A stretch of DNA of 64,000 nucleotides from Malus domestica (GCF_042453785.1 NC_091671.1:40070501-40134500), one strand, 5' to 3'; shown: positions 1-13,675, counted from the first letter of the stretch. The notes: a model not told the origin generated them from the letters alone. Translations and numbers: made by a program.

Positions 1-1211
1 TAGAGATCTCTCTCTCCCTCTTTTAAACGATCCGGATTACACATTTTGTCGACTACGAACTACTAACTGATTGAGCACCGTATTATCCAAAGACCCAAAT
101 GATCAATCGATCATGACAAGTAGTAATATGCGTACTAGCTAGTACAATTCTCGGAGACTTTTTTTTTGTGTACGTGATAAAACCTAATCTATGGCCCATC
201 GATTGCTGCCTCTAGGTATCCAATTATGCTGTGATCAATGTTAGCGCATTATCTAAAAGTGACTTCTTATAGGAAGATCCCATTTTACAGTAGCAAATGC
301 TACGCATTCACCATAGTCTTACATATTTCACTCAAAAGAGAAGGGGCTTGTATTATGTGTGCACTATCAATCTGCATGTTTATTTTCCTTCCTCTAATGA
401 GAATTGTTATTGGTACTCCAAAAATCTTATTTGGCACTCAAAACTTTCTATATTTAGAAGGAAAACTACACTTGTGAGGAGAGCCAAATGAGATTTTTGG
501 AGTGCTAATAACAGTTTCCCCTCTAATATGTGTATATATATACACTTGTGGTCGAATTCCTAGTTCCCTCCAATACTACAACAATGATTTTGTCGCTTTG
601 ACATGGCTCAACATGATCAAATACAACTCAACTTTTTGTGGTCGAATTCCTTCCCACCTCATTACAAATTAAAGTACACATTGAATAAAATCAAGAGCTG
701 CGGCATACCAAAGAAATGAGAAACACGTCTAGCTGATAAATGAGATTCTGCAGCTTATCCACTCCCTCTTGTACCCTAACTTGTTTTAGTTTGATCTAAT
801 TAACAATTAGTCCTACTCCTTATGTTTCATTAGCATCGTGAAAACCACCTCTTTGCAAAGTAAAGGTGAGGCTGCTTATGATAGACGTTCCTCCTGACCC
901 TCGTAAAGCGGGAAGCCTTTTTGGCTTGAGGCCGCTCTTATGCATGTGTCATTGGCACGAACTGATCAGGTCATTGATTTTGGTCTACTATATTGATCTG
1001 TTTCATGGAAGCAAGTAACTAACGAAGTAAATCATGAATACAATGATCAAATTAATTGAGGTGCATATTATATATTGTCTGCAAAATGCATATTTAAACT
1101 TATTGCACCAACAGCTTATAGGTGCAGAACCTTTTTTAGTTCAGTAGCAGGAAAATAAAGGCTAACAAAAAGAGTTCTAATCTTGACTATGATCATTAAC
1201 ACACGTTGGAT
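1..1211. other. gene-free stretch with a SINE-like tail
   Basis: No convincing gene is seen; the small open frames lack family features and run through AT-rich DNA. At about 860-945 there is a short GC-richer block, with a 'gatagacgttcc' core and 'aagcgggaagcc', that recurs at about 27893-27975, 45485-45590 and 46150-46219. It is best read as the 3' part of a dispersed SINE family. The 3' UTR of the GH3 gene probably occupies the last few hundred bases. Confidence 0.5.
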
Positions 1212-3601
1212 CTAAGGGATCCACTTAGGATCTCTTGGACTAAAGAAACATGCCTTGACATTAGAATCAAGCAGCTTAAGCGCCTTATTCGACTTGATGC
1301 ACCTCGGCGTTTTATATTGATTGATCGAACCCCCTTGGCTGATGAAATAGTCCATCAACGCGTCAAACGTCCCAGGCTCCACCACCCGAATCTCAAGCGG
1401 CCCTACGGACTTGTCATACGTGCGGCACCGGCGATAGATGTAGTCAAGTTCCTCTTCCACAGCAATGCAGCATTCTTGCATCACCTTATCATCAAGTGGG
1501 GCTGTTGAATCCACCATTGATCCATGATATATAATTTCCCAATACAGTACGTAGTGGCCGGGTAGACATGACGTATCCGCGTAGCTAGTGTACTCCACAA
1601 GAAGAGCATTGAAGGGTTCTAACAACTTCTTTGCTACAGAAACGCTCTTGTGCAAGTCCTCCTCATTAGTTTTGTCAGTGTCAATGCTGAGAACAACATT
1701 CCTCCTACAGATGAACCGAAATTGTGGTGCTTTATTGTGAAATCCAGTCACTTGGAGCACATCGCCGATTCGATAACGATTCAATCCTGATTAATCATTC
1801 ATCAAACTCAAAACAGTTAATTAGCTGTGTACTGAACAATCTTTGGGTATGTTTAGGAGTCCTTTTGTAAGTAAGAAACGGAAATTGGTTTTGTAACTCA
1901 AAAACACTTATAAATTTTTCTACCATAAGCATCTTTTGCCCACTCTAAAGGCACTCTTAAACAAGCACTTTAGGATAAAAAGAAATAAGCTAACTAGTGC
2001 TAAAACAAAATTAATATAAGTTTACCGGCAAAGGTGGTGACCACCAGTTCATAATAGCAGCCAAGCCTCACTTGCACCAAATCAACAAGTTTATCACTAC
2101 GCACCTCCTCATCCTCATCTATGTTCATGAGTCGAGTCCCATTCTCTCCCAACGGTATGAATTCGAAATACCCCATATTCGGCAAAAGGGTAAACGACAC
2201 GTCAGCAGGGTCGGACAAGGGCTTCAAGTTGACACCAAAGTAGCACTCTGAGGAAGCATACATGGTGCAAACCAAGGGAAGTTTTCCGTCACTATAGTAC
2301 TCTAGAGCTGGGATATATTGTGCCATGGACCCCGTGACAACAGCCTCAATGTACTTCGCTTTAGGCCAAAGATGGCATACAATTCCCTTCCATGATGGAA
2401 GGCTACAAATTTCATTGATCTCATCGGCTAGACTAGGGTTAGGGACGGAAATTAAGGGAGCCATTGATGACCGGCATTCGGGATCTGTGATTAAAGGATC
2501 TAATTGGCCGGTACGTATGTCATTGCAAAAGTTGATCCAATTTCGTTCTAGGAATGAAATGGCTCGAAGAAAGGCGGATGCAAAGACGGCGCCAAGCCTC
2601 AGGACTTGGTGGCGGTGGACTAGGCCGGAGAGGAGTTGGCAATACATGCTTTGGTTGCTGTCATTGCAAAAAATGGTCTGGTCAGGACTTGTACAATTGT
2701 TAAAAGGGTCAGGGCCACGGCACTTGAAGTGGCTGCTCTTGTAGTAGCTGGTAAGCACCGTTCGAGCTGGTAAGCCACACGGTGTTGACATTTCTGCCTT
2801 CACAAAGTAGAGGAACATAGCCTTGCCCTCATCCAGTCCAGGGACATACCTGCAGTTAGAATATCAAACACATGGGCATAACTGTATATATACACTTTTG
2901 CATATCAAGATAGATACATACACATCCTACTGATGGGTTACGCAAACTGTTACTGGGACCCCAAAAAATTCTGCACGTTTTCCTTAATAAAAACACAAGA
3001 GATATATTTCCTTTAGACAAGTTGATAGGGACTATTTTTTAGTGCTGGTAACAGTTCCCTATACTATAGTTACAATGTTAAGTTAGTAAATTAATGGAGA
3101 GAGTAGTTGTAATATTTAACTGGTTCATAATCGGCATAATGAGATTATATAGAAAGGTTCTACGATCCAGATCTTCAGCGATCGATGGCATCATCTTAGG
3201 CTCTCTTCCTGAAGTTCCTGAACTGCAAACGCAATAAGCCAAGTGTGTCAAAAAAAAAAATGATACAAAAGAAATAGAAAAGCTTGTAAACAAGGGAAAA
3301 GGCAGAGGTACCTGCACAACATTTCAGTTATGGGGTGGCCAGTAATGAGAGAAGAGTCTTCACCATTAGCAATCCTTTGGATGTAAGGCTGAATGGCCTT
3401 GTAAGTAATGACTGGGACACATTGCTTAAAAGCTGATACATCTTTTGATCCCTTCATATACTTACTCAAATATTCGGTTTTCGAATTTTGTGATAAGATC
3501 TCCTTCAAAATGTTCAACTGAACCCTACCAGCCTTGGCTGTGAGCCTCTCAATCTCCTTCAATGCCTCCTCACCCGTGTACTCCAGTCTCTTCCCATCCA
3601 T
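1212..3601 (-). CDS. GH3: GH3 acyl-acid-amido synthetase, 4 exons, 596 aa
   Basis: GH3 enzymes are cytosolic acyl-adenylases that join amino acids to indole-3-acetic acid or other acyl hormones. The exons join in frame: 3601-3312, 3222-3121, 2849-2026 and 1786-1212, all with GT-AG borders, giving 596 residues, the usual GH3 length. The adenylate-binding motifs are visible: motif 1 [10 protein letters not shown] (residues 97-106), motif 2 [11 protein letters not shown] (from residue 328) and motif 3 YRIGD (410-414). [13 protein letters not shown] and the C-terminal [20 protein letters not shown] stretch are also typical. Motif 1 is odd: the conserved second glycine of SGG is Arg103 (AGA for GGA), which could weaken ATP binding. 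The overall match is closest to the GH3.17-like auxin-conjugating group, but the substrate cannot be fixed from sequence alone. The start is the ATG giving [10 protein letters not shown]. Confidence 0.95.
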
Positions 3602-4237
3602 GCTTTTAGTTTACAGCTCTTCTTGTTGCTCAATAGTTTTATAACCCAATAGGTCTAATATATAATGAGTTTGCCTTTTAGTTCTTTTTTGCATTTCTAC
3701 ATCTCTGCAACCTAATTGGGAACAGTTGGTGCTGACGGCATCCATAATGTGGCCCCTACATTGATTTGTAGAAACCATAACAATCTGGCCCCTACATATC
3801 ATGTGTGCAAACTATAACAATGTGCTATACGCACCAAACTTGTTTACTAAAAGTTTCATTGAGCATCTTTCAGATTTATTCTGGCCCCTACACCAATGAC
3901 CATTAACTAGTAGCAATTCTGCTTGGACGCATGAAATTTACATTAAACAATTTCATAGTTTCGTTTTGTACTACATGCATGATCTTCAAGTCTAAAGATT
4001 CTTAATTGGTTAACATGATTAGTGCTACTCGGAGCGGACACAACTTTGGCCAACTAGCGTAATCCACATTCATTGATTAGTGTCCATCTTTAATTATATC
4101 AGGGAAACTAGTTGAAATGAGGAAAATATAAATTCCAGTTGTTGCTTAAATGACTACTTTTGAGAATTTTATTAATATGTGTCAATGTTTAATTGATAAT
4201 GTCGTTAGTATTTGATTGATATATTATCAATATTAGA
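3602..4237. other. GH3 upstream region
   Basis: This AT-rich stretch lies upstream of the GH3 start and should hold its promoter and 5' UTR. I saw no gene in it. The open frame at 3611-3802 (minus) has no family features. Confidence 0.4.
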
Positions 4238-4246
4238 TTTTGTTTA

Positions 4247-5570
4247 GGGAAATTTTATTTAAACCTATCTAACTTTTTTCTACACCCAGCTTACTCTTTG
4301 CACCCGTTTGATTTTTAACTAAACTATTAATATCTCTTTAAACCTAAATTTAATACCTAATATACCTCCATAAACCCAATTCAATATGTGGATTTATTTT
4401 TACACACATTTGATTTTTAGAAGCTAAATTTGATGTGTTTAGACCTAAGTTCTTTGCATGGTTTTCCACAACACAAAAGCTGATAATTCAATTGTTACCT
4501 ACAGAATATGCATGCATGCTAAAAATCACTGCGAAGAGCGATGTGTATAGTTATGGGGTTGTCTTTTTGGAGATCATAACTAGGAAAAGGCCAGAGAGGG
4601 CTACCACCCCAGTGGGGAAATCTAGCACACACATAAACAAAAACTGGAGAAGGCTACCTGTTGGGAGTGGTGGCGGGTTGCGTTCGGGTAAGTGCTTACC
4701 TGATTTCTAACGGAGAGGAGTACCACTCTTATAGCGTGGAAGCTACTACACATATAACTTCTACCATAATTAACGGTTAGACTTGTGGTATTGAGTTAGT
4801 TTACTTGGTTTGCTTCTAGTGACAGAGGCTTTAAATGCTTCAATAGGAATTCAAATGGTGTCTCGTCTAACGGGTTTTAAGTGCACCTAAACTTGTTGAG
4901 AATGTGTCAACTCGCACAATTTTCACCTCACTAACACAAGCCTTATAACGTACCAGTGAAAATTGTATACAAATGAAACTTCTAAAATAGAAAAGCTTGT
5001 TGATTTCTTGTATTTGCTCAATTAACGATTTCATTCCTGCATCAGTAGTGTACTGGATTCGATCATATTTTAACATTACAAATGCCATAAGAAACTGAAC
5101 TTTCAATTAAAACAATTAATATAAAAGTAGCGAACGAGGAGTCCACTTATGGGTCCTTTCACACCGGACATTTTTCATCATTGGATGCTTTCATTGTATT
5201 TGTTGAAAAAAATTACAGTAAAGTAACTTCTACACTCTAAAATTTTGAAATCAAACAAATAAAAAATTCATAATTGAGTCATATACCTTGGTTGGAGGAT
5301 TCAAAACTTCAAAATCACCATCCATCAATAAAAAAAACTTATTTTTCTCTATGAGAGCTATTAGGGTTTTAGCTAGAATGAACGTAGAATAAACAAAGAG
5401 TGATCGTAGGGTTTAATTATAGTGTTTGAGTTTATTGATAAATTTGAGTTTTATTATTAATTTTATTTTGTACTTAATAGTAATTATGCAATAAGGTAAA
5501 ATAGACAATTAACATTTAAAATTTAAATTAGGTGTAAAAAGAAGTTAAATGGGTTTAAATAAAATTTTCC
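4247..5570. mobile_element. Pack-MULE-like DNA transposon, 1324 bp
   Basis: Both ends are inverted copies of one another over roughly 45 bp: the left end reads GGGAAATTTTATTTAAACC and the right end, reversed, GGAAAATTTTATTTAAACC. The element is bracketed by identical 9-bp direct repeats, TTTTGTTTA, at 4238-4246 and 5571-5579, the target-site length of Mutator-like elements. No transposase is seen. Inside lies a fragment of a plant receptor-like kinase (4522-4596), so the element appears to have captured host exon sequence, which defines a Pack-MULE. The rest is AT-rich filler. Confidence 0.8.
4522..4596 (+). pseudogene. receptor-like kinase fragment (subdomain IX) inside a transposon
   Basis: The translation KITAKSDVYSYGVVFLEII, followed by TRKRPE, is the DVYSFGV...LLELITGKRP block around subdomain IX of plant receptor-like kinases, probably of the WAK or related classes. 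Nothing before or after resembles the rest of a kinase. It has no catalytic loop and no DFG motif, and sits inside the element at 4247-5570, so it is a captured exon fragment rather than a gene. Confidence 0.85.
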
Positions 5571-5579
5571 TTTTGTTTA

Positions 5580-8500
5580 TTTCAACAACTAAGATTTGTA
5601 AAATCTTCATCTAACCAATTTTCTTATCTTATATTTCTTGTGATATACCATTGGTCGACAAGTTTTCAAACACAAGTATGCTAGATAAACTAAGGGGTCT
5701 TGTACTTGTTAATCACAATTATGTCACGTCAAGACTAGGATGATGTTCTACCACTGATATCAAAACTTATTGTCCCTAACATGTAAAAGAATCAAAAGTT
5801 GAGATATTTTTTCTTGTCAATTGCACCATAACATGATGCATGATTTGGATCATCTTCATTTTTTTGGATAACGAAACGTATACGGGAGAGGGCAATTCCA
5901 ATTGTTGAAATGATCGCTTATTGTTTGAAAGCAATTTATAAAATATTAACAACATATCGATTAAATATTAAAAAGTGATCATTTCAATAATTGAGATTTA
6001 TGTATTCGACCATTTCATCAGCAATCGAGATTTGGATATCGATGATTTCAGTCCATTTTCCATTAAACTCCTCCATAACAATTGATGGTGATTAAAAGTG
6101 TATATATAATCATGTGTATACTTGTCGCTTTGATAACAGGACAACGTGACGTAAGTTTTCAAATGCTAGCTCGTTGATTTTACCACACTCAGATCACAAG
6201 TATCTGGTTCTACATCATGGATTGTCCACATGCTATATATAGAGAGAGCTTTTTGCTCCTTTCTTGCGCCAATTAAAGAATAAAGAAAGCTCAAAATCAA
6301 CTTCTTTCTTTCAGTATCTGTTCCCCCTTAATTATCTATCAGAACGGAATGTGCGTGCAAAACACAAATTAAAAAACGTACGGCATTGTGTATTCTCAGC
6401 AACAATTGGTCGAATAATTTTCCAGGTGTGACGATCAGCACACCACTGTTGTTACCCTATGCATTCATATAGTTATAAGTTCTTTTATCATCCTTGTCGC
6501 TCACCCATATTAAAACATATCGGCATCACACTACAAATTTCTTCCATCCGTTAACAAGCTGCAGCTGCACTAGAAAGGCCACTAGAAAACAACGAAGGCT
6601 AGTTGGAAGTTGTAGCAGGCATCAAGATGTCAGTTCATTCAAAACCCCCCATTAAGTTAAAGTTATTCCTAAGTACCACATCTAGAACATTGAATTACAA
6701 GGAATTGCGTGCGGCTTCTCCTTTATGATGAGATTTGATCGATAGGCCTTTTCTTTTCTTGTGGCAAAACAAACGAACAATCTCAACCATTCATTGAGTA
6801 GATCAAGATGCTTAAGACGACTGCCCAGCAGATAAAATAATGACACGTCCTTATAGAAAATAGACGATGAGCAATTTTGCAAGAGGGAAAATTCAAACTC
6901 GGAACTTTGGGTGTAAGGTGAATGTTTTTAATAAACTAAGCTACAAGATCCTTGTGTCACAGCAAGTATCTTTACAGACACACAATAGTTACCCTTTGTT
7001 TTTTCTCTGCATGACAATTCCCGCAAGAAATGGCTGTATTGACATAGAAATCTTTTTTCCATAGCTGGCTAAGTTGTTGATGGTGTAGAAGAAAGTAAAA
7101 CTATACTGGACCTAGATTTTGATTAAAATTTCCATGACCAGTTGGGGAGTACTGGACCTCCACTAAAACGATGGTGGCCTCCAATATATCTGCTTTTGGG
7201 TTGGAAGTTTTCTCCGTATGATACTCAGCACTCACCAAGCTAAAAAATTATTAGTCAGATACAATGGTTTCGTGATATTTATCCATCCATCCATATCCAC
7301 TTCGGATATCCTTTGTCTTCGAACACAATCATGCCAGTGTGCAGTATCGTTTTTGTGATCACTGATCAGGTAACAAATTCGTCAGCTAGCTAGGCCAAAC
7401 AGATCAAGAGCATGTGACTCTATATACGGTTATGATCGGAGGACACATTTTGATAAACATGTGAGTCCCCTGATCTGACCAGATATCTTTATTAGGGGTT
7501 TTGTTACTAGGGTTTTACTGTTTTCATATTTTAAAGATGGGGTCTTTTGTTATGGGTCCAAAGTAACTAAAAATTGAACCTATTTCAAAAGTCACTAAAA
7601 ATTGGACTCATTTCAAAAATAGGCCTATAAAATTGGACCTATTTCAAATTTTCCCCTTAGGGTTTAGGTTTATAGTCCCACAACTAATTCGTTTAAAAGT
7701 ACTTAGCTCAAATAAATTGGTGAATTTGATATGAAAATCATTCTTAAATTCCATCCTAACTCAATAGCACGGGAACTTTCTGAACTATGCAAATGATAAG
7801 ACTAAGTTGACATATCGACCAGATATCTTTTATTTTTAACGGGGTTTTCTTTTTTCTTTAGGGTTTTCCGATTTAAAAGATTGAATTAAGATTTTGGTTT
7901 ACTGCCCTAAAATCTTTCTTTTAAAAAGTAATTAGCTGAATATAAATGATGAATTTGATTAGAATTCTATGTCCATCATATAACTACATAACATGGGAAC
8001 TTCCTGACTTATACAATTGATAAGATTGAGGTGATGGGGATGGATTCTTGATTAAATCATTCATAATTAAAAAAAAGAACATAAATGTTGAACTGGTATA
8101 TAATCTTTTTACAGCAGCACAATATATGCCGATCGATAGGGTATTACATGGTCCCATCTGCAGGTTCTAAACATATATACTCGGTCCAACAAAGCATCCA
8201 CTTTCTCATGAAACACTAGCAAAGCCAGCCCTGCATCATGATCAAAACATTTAGATGTGAAAGTTCTATTACAATTTACAGTAGAACAGGACCCAAAGAA
8301 AAACATCTTTTTTCAAAGGGTTTGTGAGTTTATGGATGAGCATTATTCTCTAGCTTTGGCAGCAGAATTGGTGCAACCTTTTGGATAGTGATGGAAAAAA
8401 GAAAAAGAAAGGATGTGCCAAATGTAATGAGAGGGGGCAAAACACCAGCACTTTACACGTTTTTGAGTTTTGTGACGCTTTATACTTTTGAAAGTGCGGA

Positions 8501-10431
8501 TGCGGCGACAATGCAGTACTGTTTCTGCATCAGGCATATAATCTATGGGTCTATTTATTCAAAGAGTTAGCTATCCACACGCCATTTTTTAATTTAATTA
8601 TGTCATTTGATCTTTTTCAATTTATTCTATTCAACGACCAAAAATTAAGAGGGATGTGTGAGAAAAAAAATTAGTGTGTGAATAACATCATCCTATTCAA
8701 ATATGTTGTAGCCTTGTAGGCTGTGTGACTCATTTGAACTCACTTTTCCAATATCAGAAGAGCATTGTGGTCTATATAATATGACAGATATGCAATAGTT
8801 TCTGTTTCAACTTTCAACTTTAGCTTGTTGGGGGCTAGGTTTTGGTCAATAGAATCCATTCCCTTTGTATGGTCATGCGGATGTTGTCATCTAACTTTGG
8901 CTCACTTTAATTACATAGATCTGTTTGAAACCATAGTAGATCAGTTATCTAAAGTTATTTCATTTGTTCACAGTGCCTTTTGATTAAAAAGCAATCTCAT
9001 TTTATCCGTGCAATAAAGGTATTGTATTCGATTTTACAAGTTCTCTCCTATATCGCTTTTATGAACGATATTTTACACGGAGTGTTAACTCGACAAAAAA
9101 CGATACGAAAATAATAGGTTTCGGGTCAATTTGTGTGGGTTGTTATTGGGTCACCCTTAAGAGCTTGTTAATGAGTAGAGTCGTGATCATGTCACTCAAT
9201 AAGGTATCGTTTACCAAATCTAGACATTAGGAACGAGAATTTATTGCATGTCCCATTAACCCGACACGAAACGACACGATCTGTTGTCAAATTGGGTCAT
9301 TATGAGGTCATTTGTTAAGATCTGGTTAAAATAATGGGTTTGACACAACATAACCCGTTAAGATAACCGATATGATATGAAAACGATACAAACAAAATTT
9401 ATTTGCCAGGCCTACTTCACAACTAACTATAGTGAAAAATAGAGCTAACTACATTTTACCTGAGGTGGTTTTCAAAATGAGCCAAGATGTAGTTTTTCCA
9501 CGTTGCACTATGAGATTTTGAAATTGTATCAATTTGTACCTTGTGTTGATTGAGTGTCTAATCCATTCAGTAAATCGATGACATGCCATATGTGAGATCC
9601 ATTTTTTGTGGGAGGTGGATTGTCTGCCCTTCCATTTTCATACTCTCCACATGCCCTCCTAATATGTGGTCACGGTTAAGCAACATCAATATTTTATATT
9701 AATTTTTTTATAGAAATAATAAAACAAAAAGTAATAGAAATATAAAATGTTGACGTAGTTTAACCATAACCATATAAACAGAAAAAGATGAGAAGAGTAT
9801 GGAAATGGAATGACAGATAATTCATCTCCTTTTTTGTGATATCGTATGAGCCACACACTTGCACTTTTTGGCCCAAATTGTATGCTAGCCCTCATAAACG
9901 TGTCTTACACTGACAAGGTCATTAATTATTAGAAGGACTGTACGATCAACATTCTAAAGACCTAATTGACACAATTTCAAAACATTACGAATAATAAGAG
10001 GACATTAAAATTATGTGCTCAATTTGAAAACCACAAGATATTTGTAGCAAATAGAAAGAAAAATAATGATATTTTTACCAATTTCGACTATTTGTTTTAA
10101 CACAATTTGATAACTAAAATGTCTCATTTTTATTTATTATATATATGATCTTTATTTAATGAATTATTAATAAACGTAAAGTTGCATGATTTGGTGAACA
10201 CGAAGTTGCGTGAATTGACGAAGTATTTTGAGAAGGAATTCCATGACCATTTTTTGAAAATAATAGGATATTACATTGGTGGCGGTAAGGTTTTTCCCCG
10301 CCCAAAGAGTGAACGGTAAACTACGGACGGTGTGGATCTTCTGCTGATGCTGCATTAATGACACTGATTTCGCTTCTTTTTGTTGATAGGGTGTTAACGG
10401 TCGACAGTGCGAGTTGGTAAAACTCGCTCTA
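5580..10431. other. long intergenic stretch, no gene seen
   Basis: About 4.8 kb of AT-rich DNA has no exon chain that I can assemble. A MITE copy lies at about 8566-8694. The section from about 9055 to 9420 is rich in repeated 'cgacacgaaacgacacg' and 'acccgttaagata' phrases and looks like an old hAT-type element. The open frames at 6867-7064, 8109-8306 and 9686-9895 show no domain, and I do not call them. The final 300 bases should hold the LPA1 promoter. Confidence 0.5.
8566..8694. repeat. short MITE, family copy 1
   Basis: The ends 'tagctatccacacgcca' and 'agtgtgtgaataacatc' are inverted relatives, and the middle 'gggatgtgtgagaa' recurs in the copies at about 32510-32645, 47785-47925 and 54590-54725. 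This is a non-coding terminal-inverted-repeat family of roughly 130 bp. This copy is the most diverged. Confidence 0.5.
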
Positions 10432-13400
10432 ATGGCTGTGGCTGCTCCGACTCTGCACCGCCAATGGCTCCTCTTGTCGAACCCAATAACACGAAAAAGG
10501 CCGTCGCTTCCCGGCGGAGCAACCACCACGCTTAATCATTTGCAAATCCACAAGAACTCAGCCGGCATCTCTCTCATCTCTTGCTCTTCAACTTCTCAGT
10601 CCACTGAAGCCAATACAGAAACCCCCGAGTCTTGTGTGAATTTGGGTCTCCAGCTCTTCTCCAAAGGACGGGTAGTTTCCCATTTTTCCCTACTAATCAT
10701 CGCAGTTTTCAGTTTCATTCAGCAAATTTTATGTTTTTGTGAGATCGGTATGTTGAAGTTTAGTTTTCTATTAGACGTAATGGCTATATGTCATTGATAT
10801 TGGGTCGATATTAATGTTATCGGTTTCCTAACTAAGAAAAAATCATTGGTATTGATACAGTTTCGACAATATGGACTCTAACATTGACGCCAAAGGACGT
10901 CCTGCGCGTATGTGTCGAGTTTTCGTGATTTTCTTTATCTGTTGCTATAATATGAGCTAAAAGTGTTCATCTTTGAGGTTAGGAAAGCAAAAATATCGTA
11001 TCTTTAGCTAGAATTGTTTATATGTTGAGTTTAGGAAAGCAGAAATGTGTCGTTGCGGTTTGTTTCTATTTGTTTACGTCTAGAAATTTGTATTTTGGTG
11101 AAAAGAAGCTCTCTTTTTTGGTTGTATTGAAGTATCTGATATCATGTCTAATTGTCTATGCTCCTGGTGTTTTCAGGTTAAAGATGCCTTAATTCAGTTT
11201 GAAAAAGCACTCAGTTTGGACCCCAACACGATCGAGGCCCAGGCTGCGCTGTATAACAAAGCCTGTTGTCACGCTTACAAGTATGGATTTCGGATTACTT
11301 CGTTGGTTTTCCTTCTGCATCTCAGACTCTGATGAAAATGGCCGAAATGCGTATTTTCTATCTGAATTTTACCTGCATCTAACTCTTATCTAGGCTGATA
11401 GGTGTTGTTTTTTGTTCACTTTTTGAGGAAGAGGGGAAGGAAGGAGGGCTGCTGATTGTCTACGTACTGCCTTGAGAGACTATGACCTCAAATTTGGCAC
11501 AATTTTGAATGATCCCGACCTGGCCTCTTTCAGAGCTTTGCCCGAATTTAAGGAATTGCAAGAAGAGGTTTGTTAGTAAACTCGAACTGTTAAGTGTACC
11601 TGTTGTTTTGTCGTGTAAAATTTGAGAGTGCATCTCAGCTTCTGGTTGTTTCAACCATTTGGATTATGAAAGTGATGGAGTCATATAAATAGCTGTTATT
11701 CGTTGTTGAAACATTTGCCATGTTTTCCTCCGTGTATAGACATCTTCCGTAACGAATATTTCTTGTCTATACAGGCTAGATTAGGTGGGGAAGATATAGG
11801 CTACGGTTTTAGGAGAGATCTCAAGCTCATTAGTGAAGTCCAAGCACCATTCCGTGGGATTAGGAGATTCTTTTATGTAGCTTTCTCTGCAGCTGCAGGA
11901 ATCTCAACGTTCTTTACTGTACCCAGGCTGTTCCGTGCAATTGCAGGTGGTGATGGTGCTCCTGATCTCGGGGAAACTGCCGGCAATGTTGCCATTAATA
12001 TTGGAGGTAAAGTCAAGTGCTTTTACCTGCATATAGAAAGTTCAAAGTATGAATTTCCCTTCTTTTTGATGTGCAAAAGTACTGACTGACTTCAACTAGA
12101 TAACCTTGTTATGAAGAACAATACTACGTTTGTCAGATATGGTTCTCGGTATGTTACTCTGCTTCATCGAAAAGAGAACGTTATAATCTTATAGAATATT
12201 TGGAGTCATATAATTTAAGATTCATTCAATGAGCATCCTTTATTTCATAGAAATTGGGAGCAACAGAATAAAAAACCAAAAGATCCGACTTTCACGAGTT
12301 TTAGCTTTTGGGTTCGGTGTTCACCAACAGTCATGTCTTCTTTCAATTTCTTGGGAGATCAAGGGATTGAGTATGATACTGAGTGAACTTATGTAACTTG
12401 CATTTTAATGTGGCTAAGCTTTTGGATCAGTAATCTACAGGTCTTATTGTTCTTGTGGCATTGTTTTTATGGGAAAACAAGAAGGAGGAGGAACAACTTT
12501 CACAAATATCTCGTGATGAAAATCTATCGAGATTGCCATTGCGCCTCTCCACCAACCGGGTTGTTGAGCTTGTGCAGTTGCGAGACACTGTCAGGCCTGT
12601 GAGTGCCAATGCTTTTTTTGGTTATCTGGAATCTTTCTATGTAGCTCATATGTTGATATTTCTCTACATCTGATTTCTGTTTTCATTATCTGGATTCTGG
12701 ATATGCCAATGATCTGATAAAGTCTACGATTTAGGTTATTTTAGCAGGGAAGAAGGAGACGGTGGCCTTAAGTATCCAGCAGGCAGCAAAGTTTCGAACT
12801 GAGCTCCTAAGAAGAGGTGTTCTTCTAGTTCCTGTCATCTGGGATGAAGTTAGGGCACCTCAAATAGAGAAGAAAGGATTCGGTTCACCTTCAAAGGCAG
12901 CTGCTGCTCTTCCTTCTATCGGGGTAAGATGTGAAGACTCTCATCTATAGTTCTCTTGCAAAACATCATCCTTGTAGAATTAGATCCATGTTCTGAGCGA
13001 GCTTTAGATTGCGACCATTTGTTTCATTCTTCCCACTATATCTGTTGGCTCTATGGTAGGAAGATTTCGAGAAACGAACTCAGTCCATAACTGCAAAGTC
13101 AAAGTTAAAAGCTGAAATCCGATTCAAGGCTGAGGTTGTTTCCCCTGGAGAATGGGAAAGGTTACATGCTACTCTACATTGTCTACGCGCTTGTTTCGCC
13201 ACCAATTTATTACTCTAAACAACAAAATGTTTTGTGTTTATATGCATCATTCGGTTTGTATGAGTCATTGTGTTTATATGCTTGTTTAGGTGGATAAAGG
13301 ATCAGCAAAAGTCCGAAGGAGTTGCTCCCGGTGAGGATGTCTACATTATACTGCGCCTAGATGGTAGGGTTCGAAGATCAGGGAAGGTAAGTGCATACTG

Positions 13401-13675
13401 CATTGATTTACTTAAGTTCTGGATTTGAGTTTCTGAAATAGCCGTTTCTTTTGCTCCATTTGTTTCCATACACCCTATAAGCGTTTAAACTTGTTCAACC
13501 TAAGGAAAACTTAACTCCGAGCGTCATGCTCTCCTTTTCGTTTCCCTTTTTATTGTTTCGGAGTAGAATACATCTGTGATATACTCCGATATCTTTGCAG
13601 GGCATGCCTGACTGGCAACAAATTGTGCAGGAGCTACCGCCTATAGAAGCATTACTTAGTAAACTAGAAAGATAG
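10432..13675 (+). CDS. LPA1: LOW PSII ACCUMULATION 1-like TPR membrane protein, 9 exons, 443 aa
   Basis: LPA1 is a chloroplast thylakoid protein that helps assemble photosystem II, known to act with the D1 subunit. Nine exons join in frame with GT-AG borders: 10432-10671, 11177-11280, 11432-11567, 11775-12006, 12441-12598, 12735-12923, 13060-13160, 13290-13386 and 13601-13675. The N-terminus is Ser/Thr-rich and lacks acidic residues early on, as in a chloroplast transit peptide. A TPR-type segment with the FEKALSLDPN signature follows at about residues 81-115. Two hydrophobic segments lie at about 192-212 and 231-249. The soluble C-terminal part carries LPLRLSTNRVVELVQLRDTV and ends SKLER. 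Length and order match the Arabidopsis protein as I know it. The ATG at 10432 follows a stop-rich leader and gives MAVAAPTLH. Confidence 0.93.

Noticed and set aside
1206-1508. plus-strand open frame of 100 codons
   Set aside because: It is the antisense shadow of the last GH3 exon and has no features of its own.
2325-2744. plus-strand open frame of 139 codons
   Set aside because: It is antisense to GH3 exon 3, whose reading frame is clearly the real one.
10167-10529. minus-strand open frame of 120 codons
   Set aside because: It overlaps the LPA1 first exon on the other strand and shows no domain.
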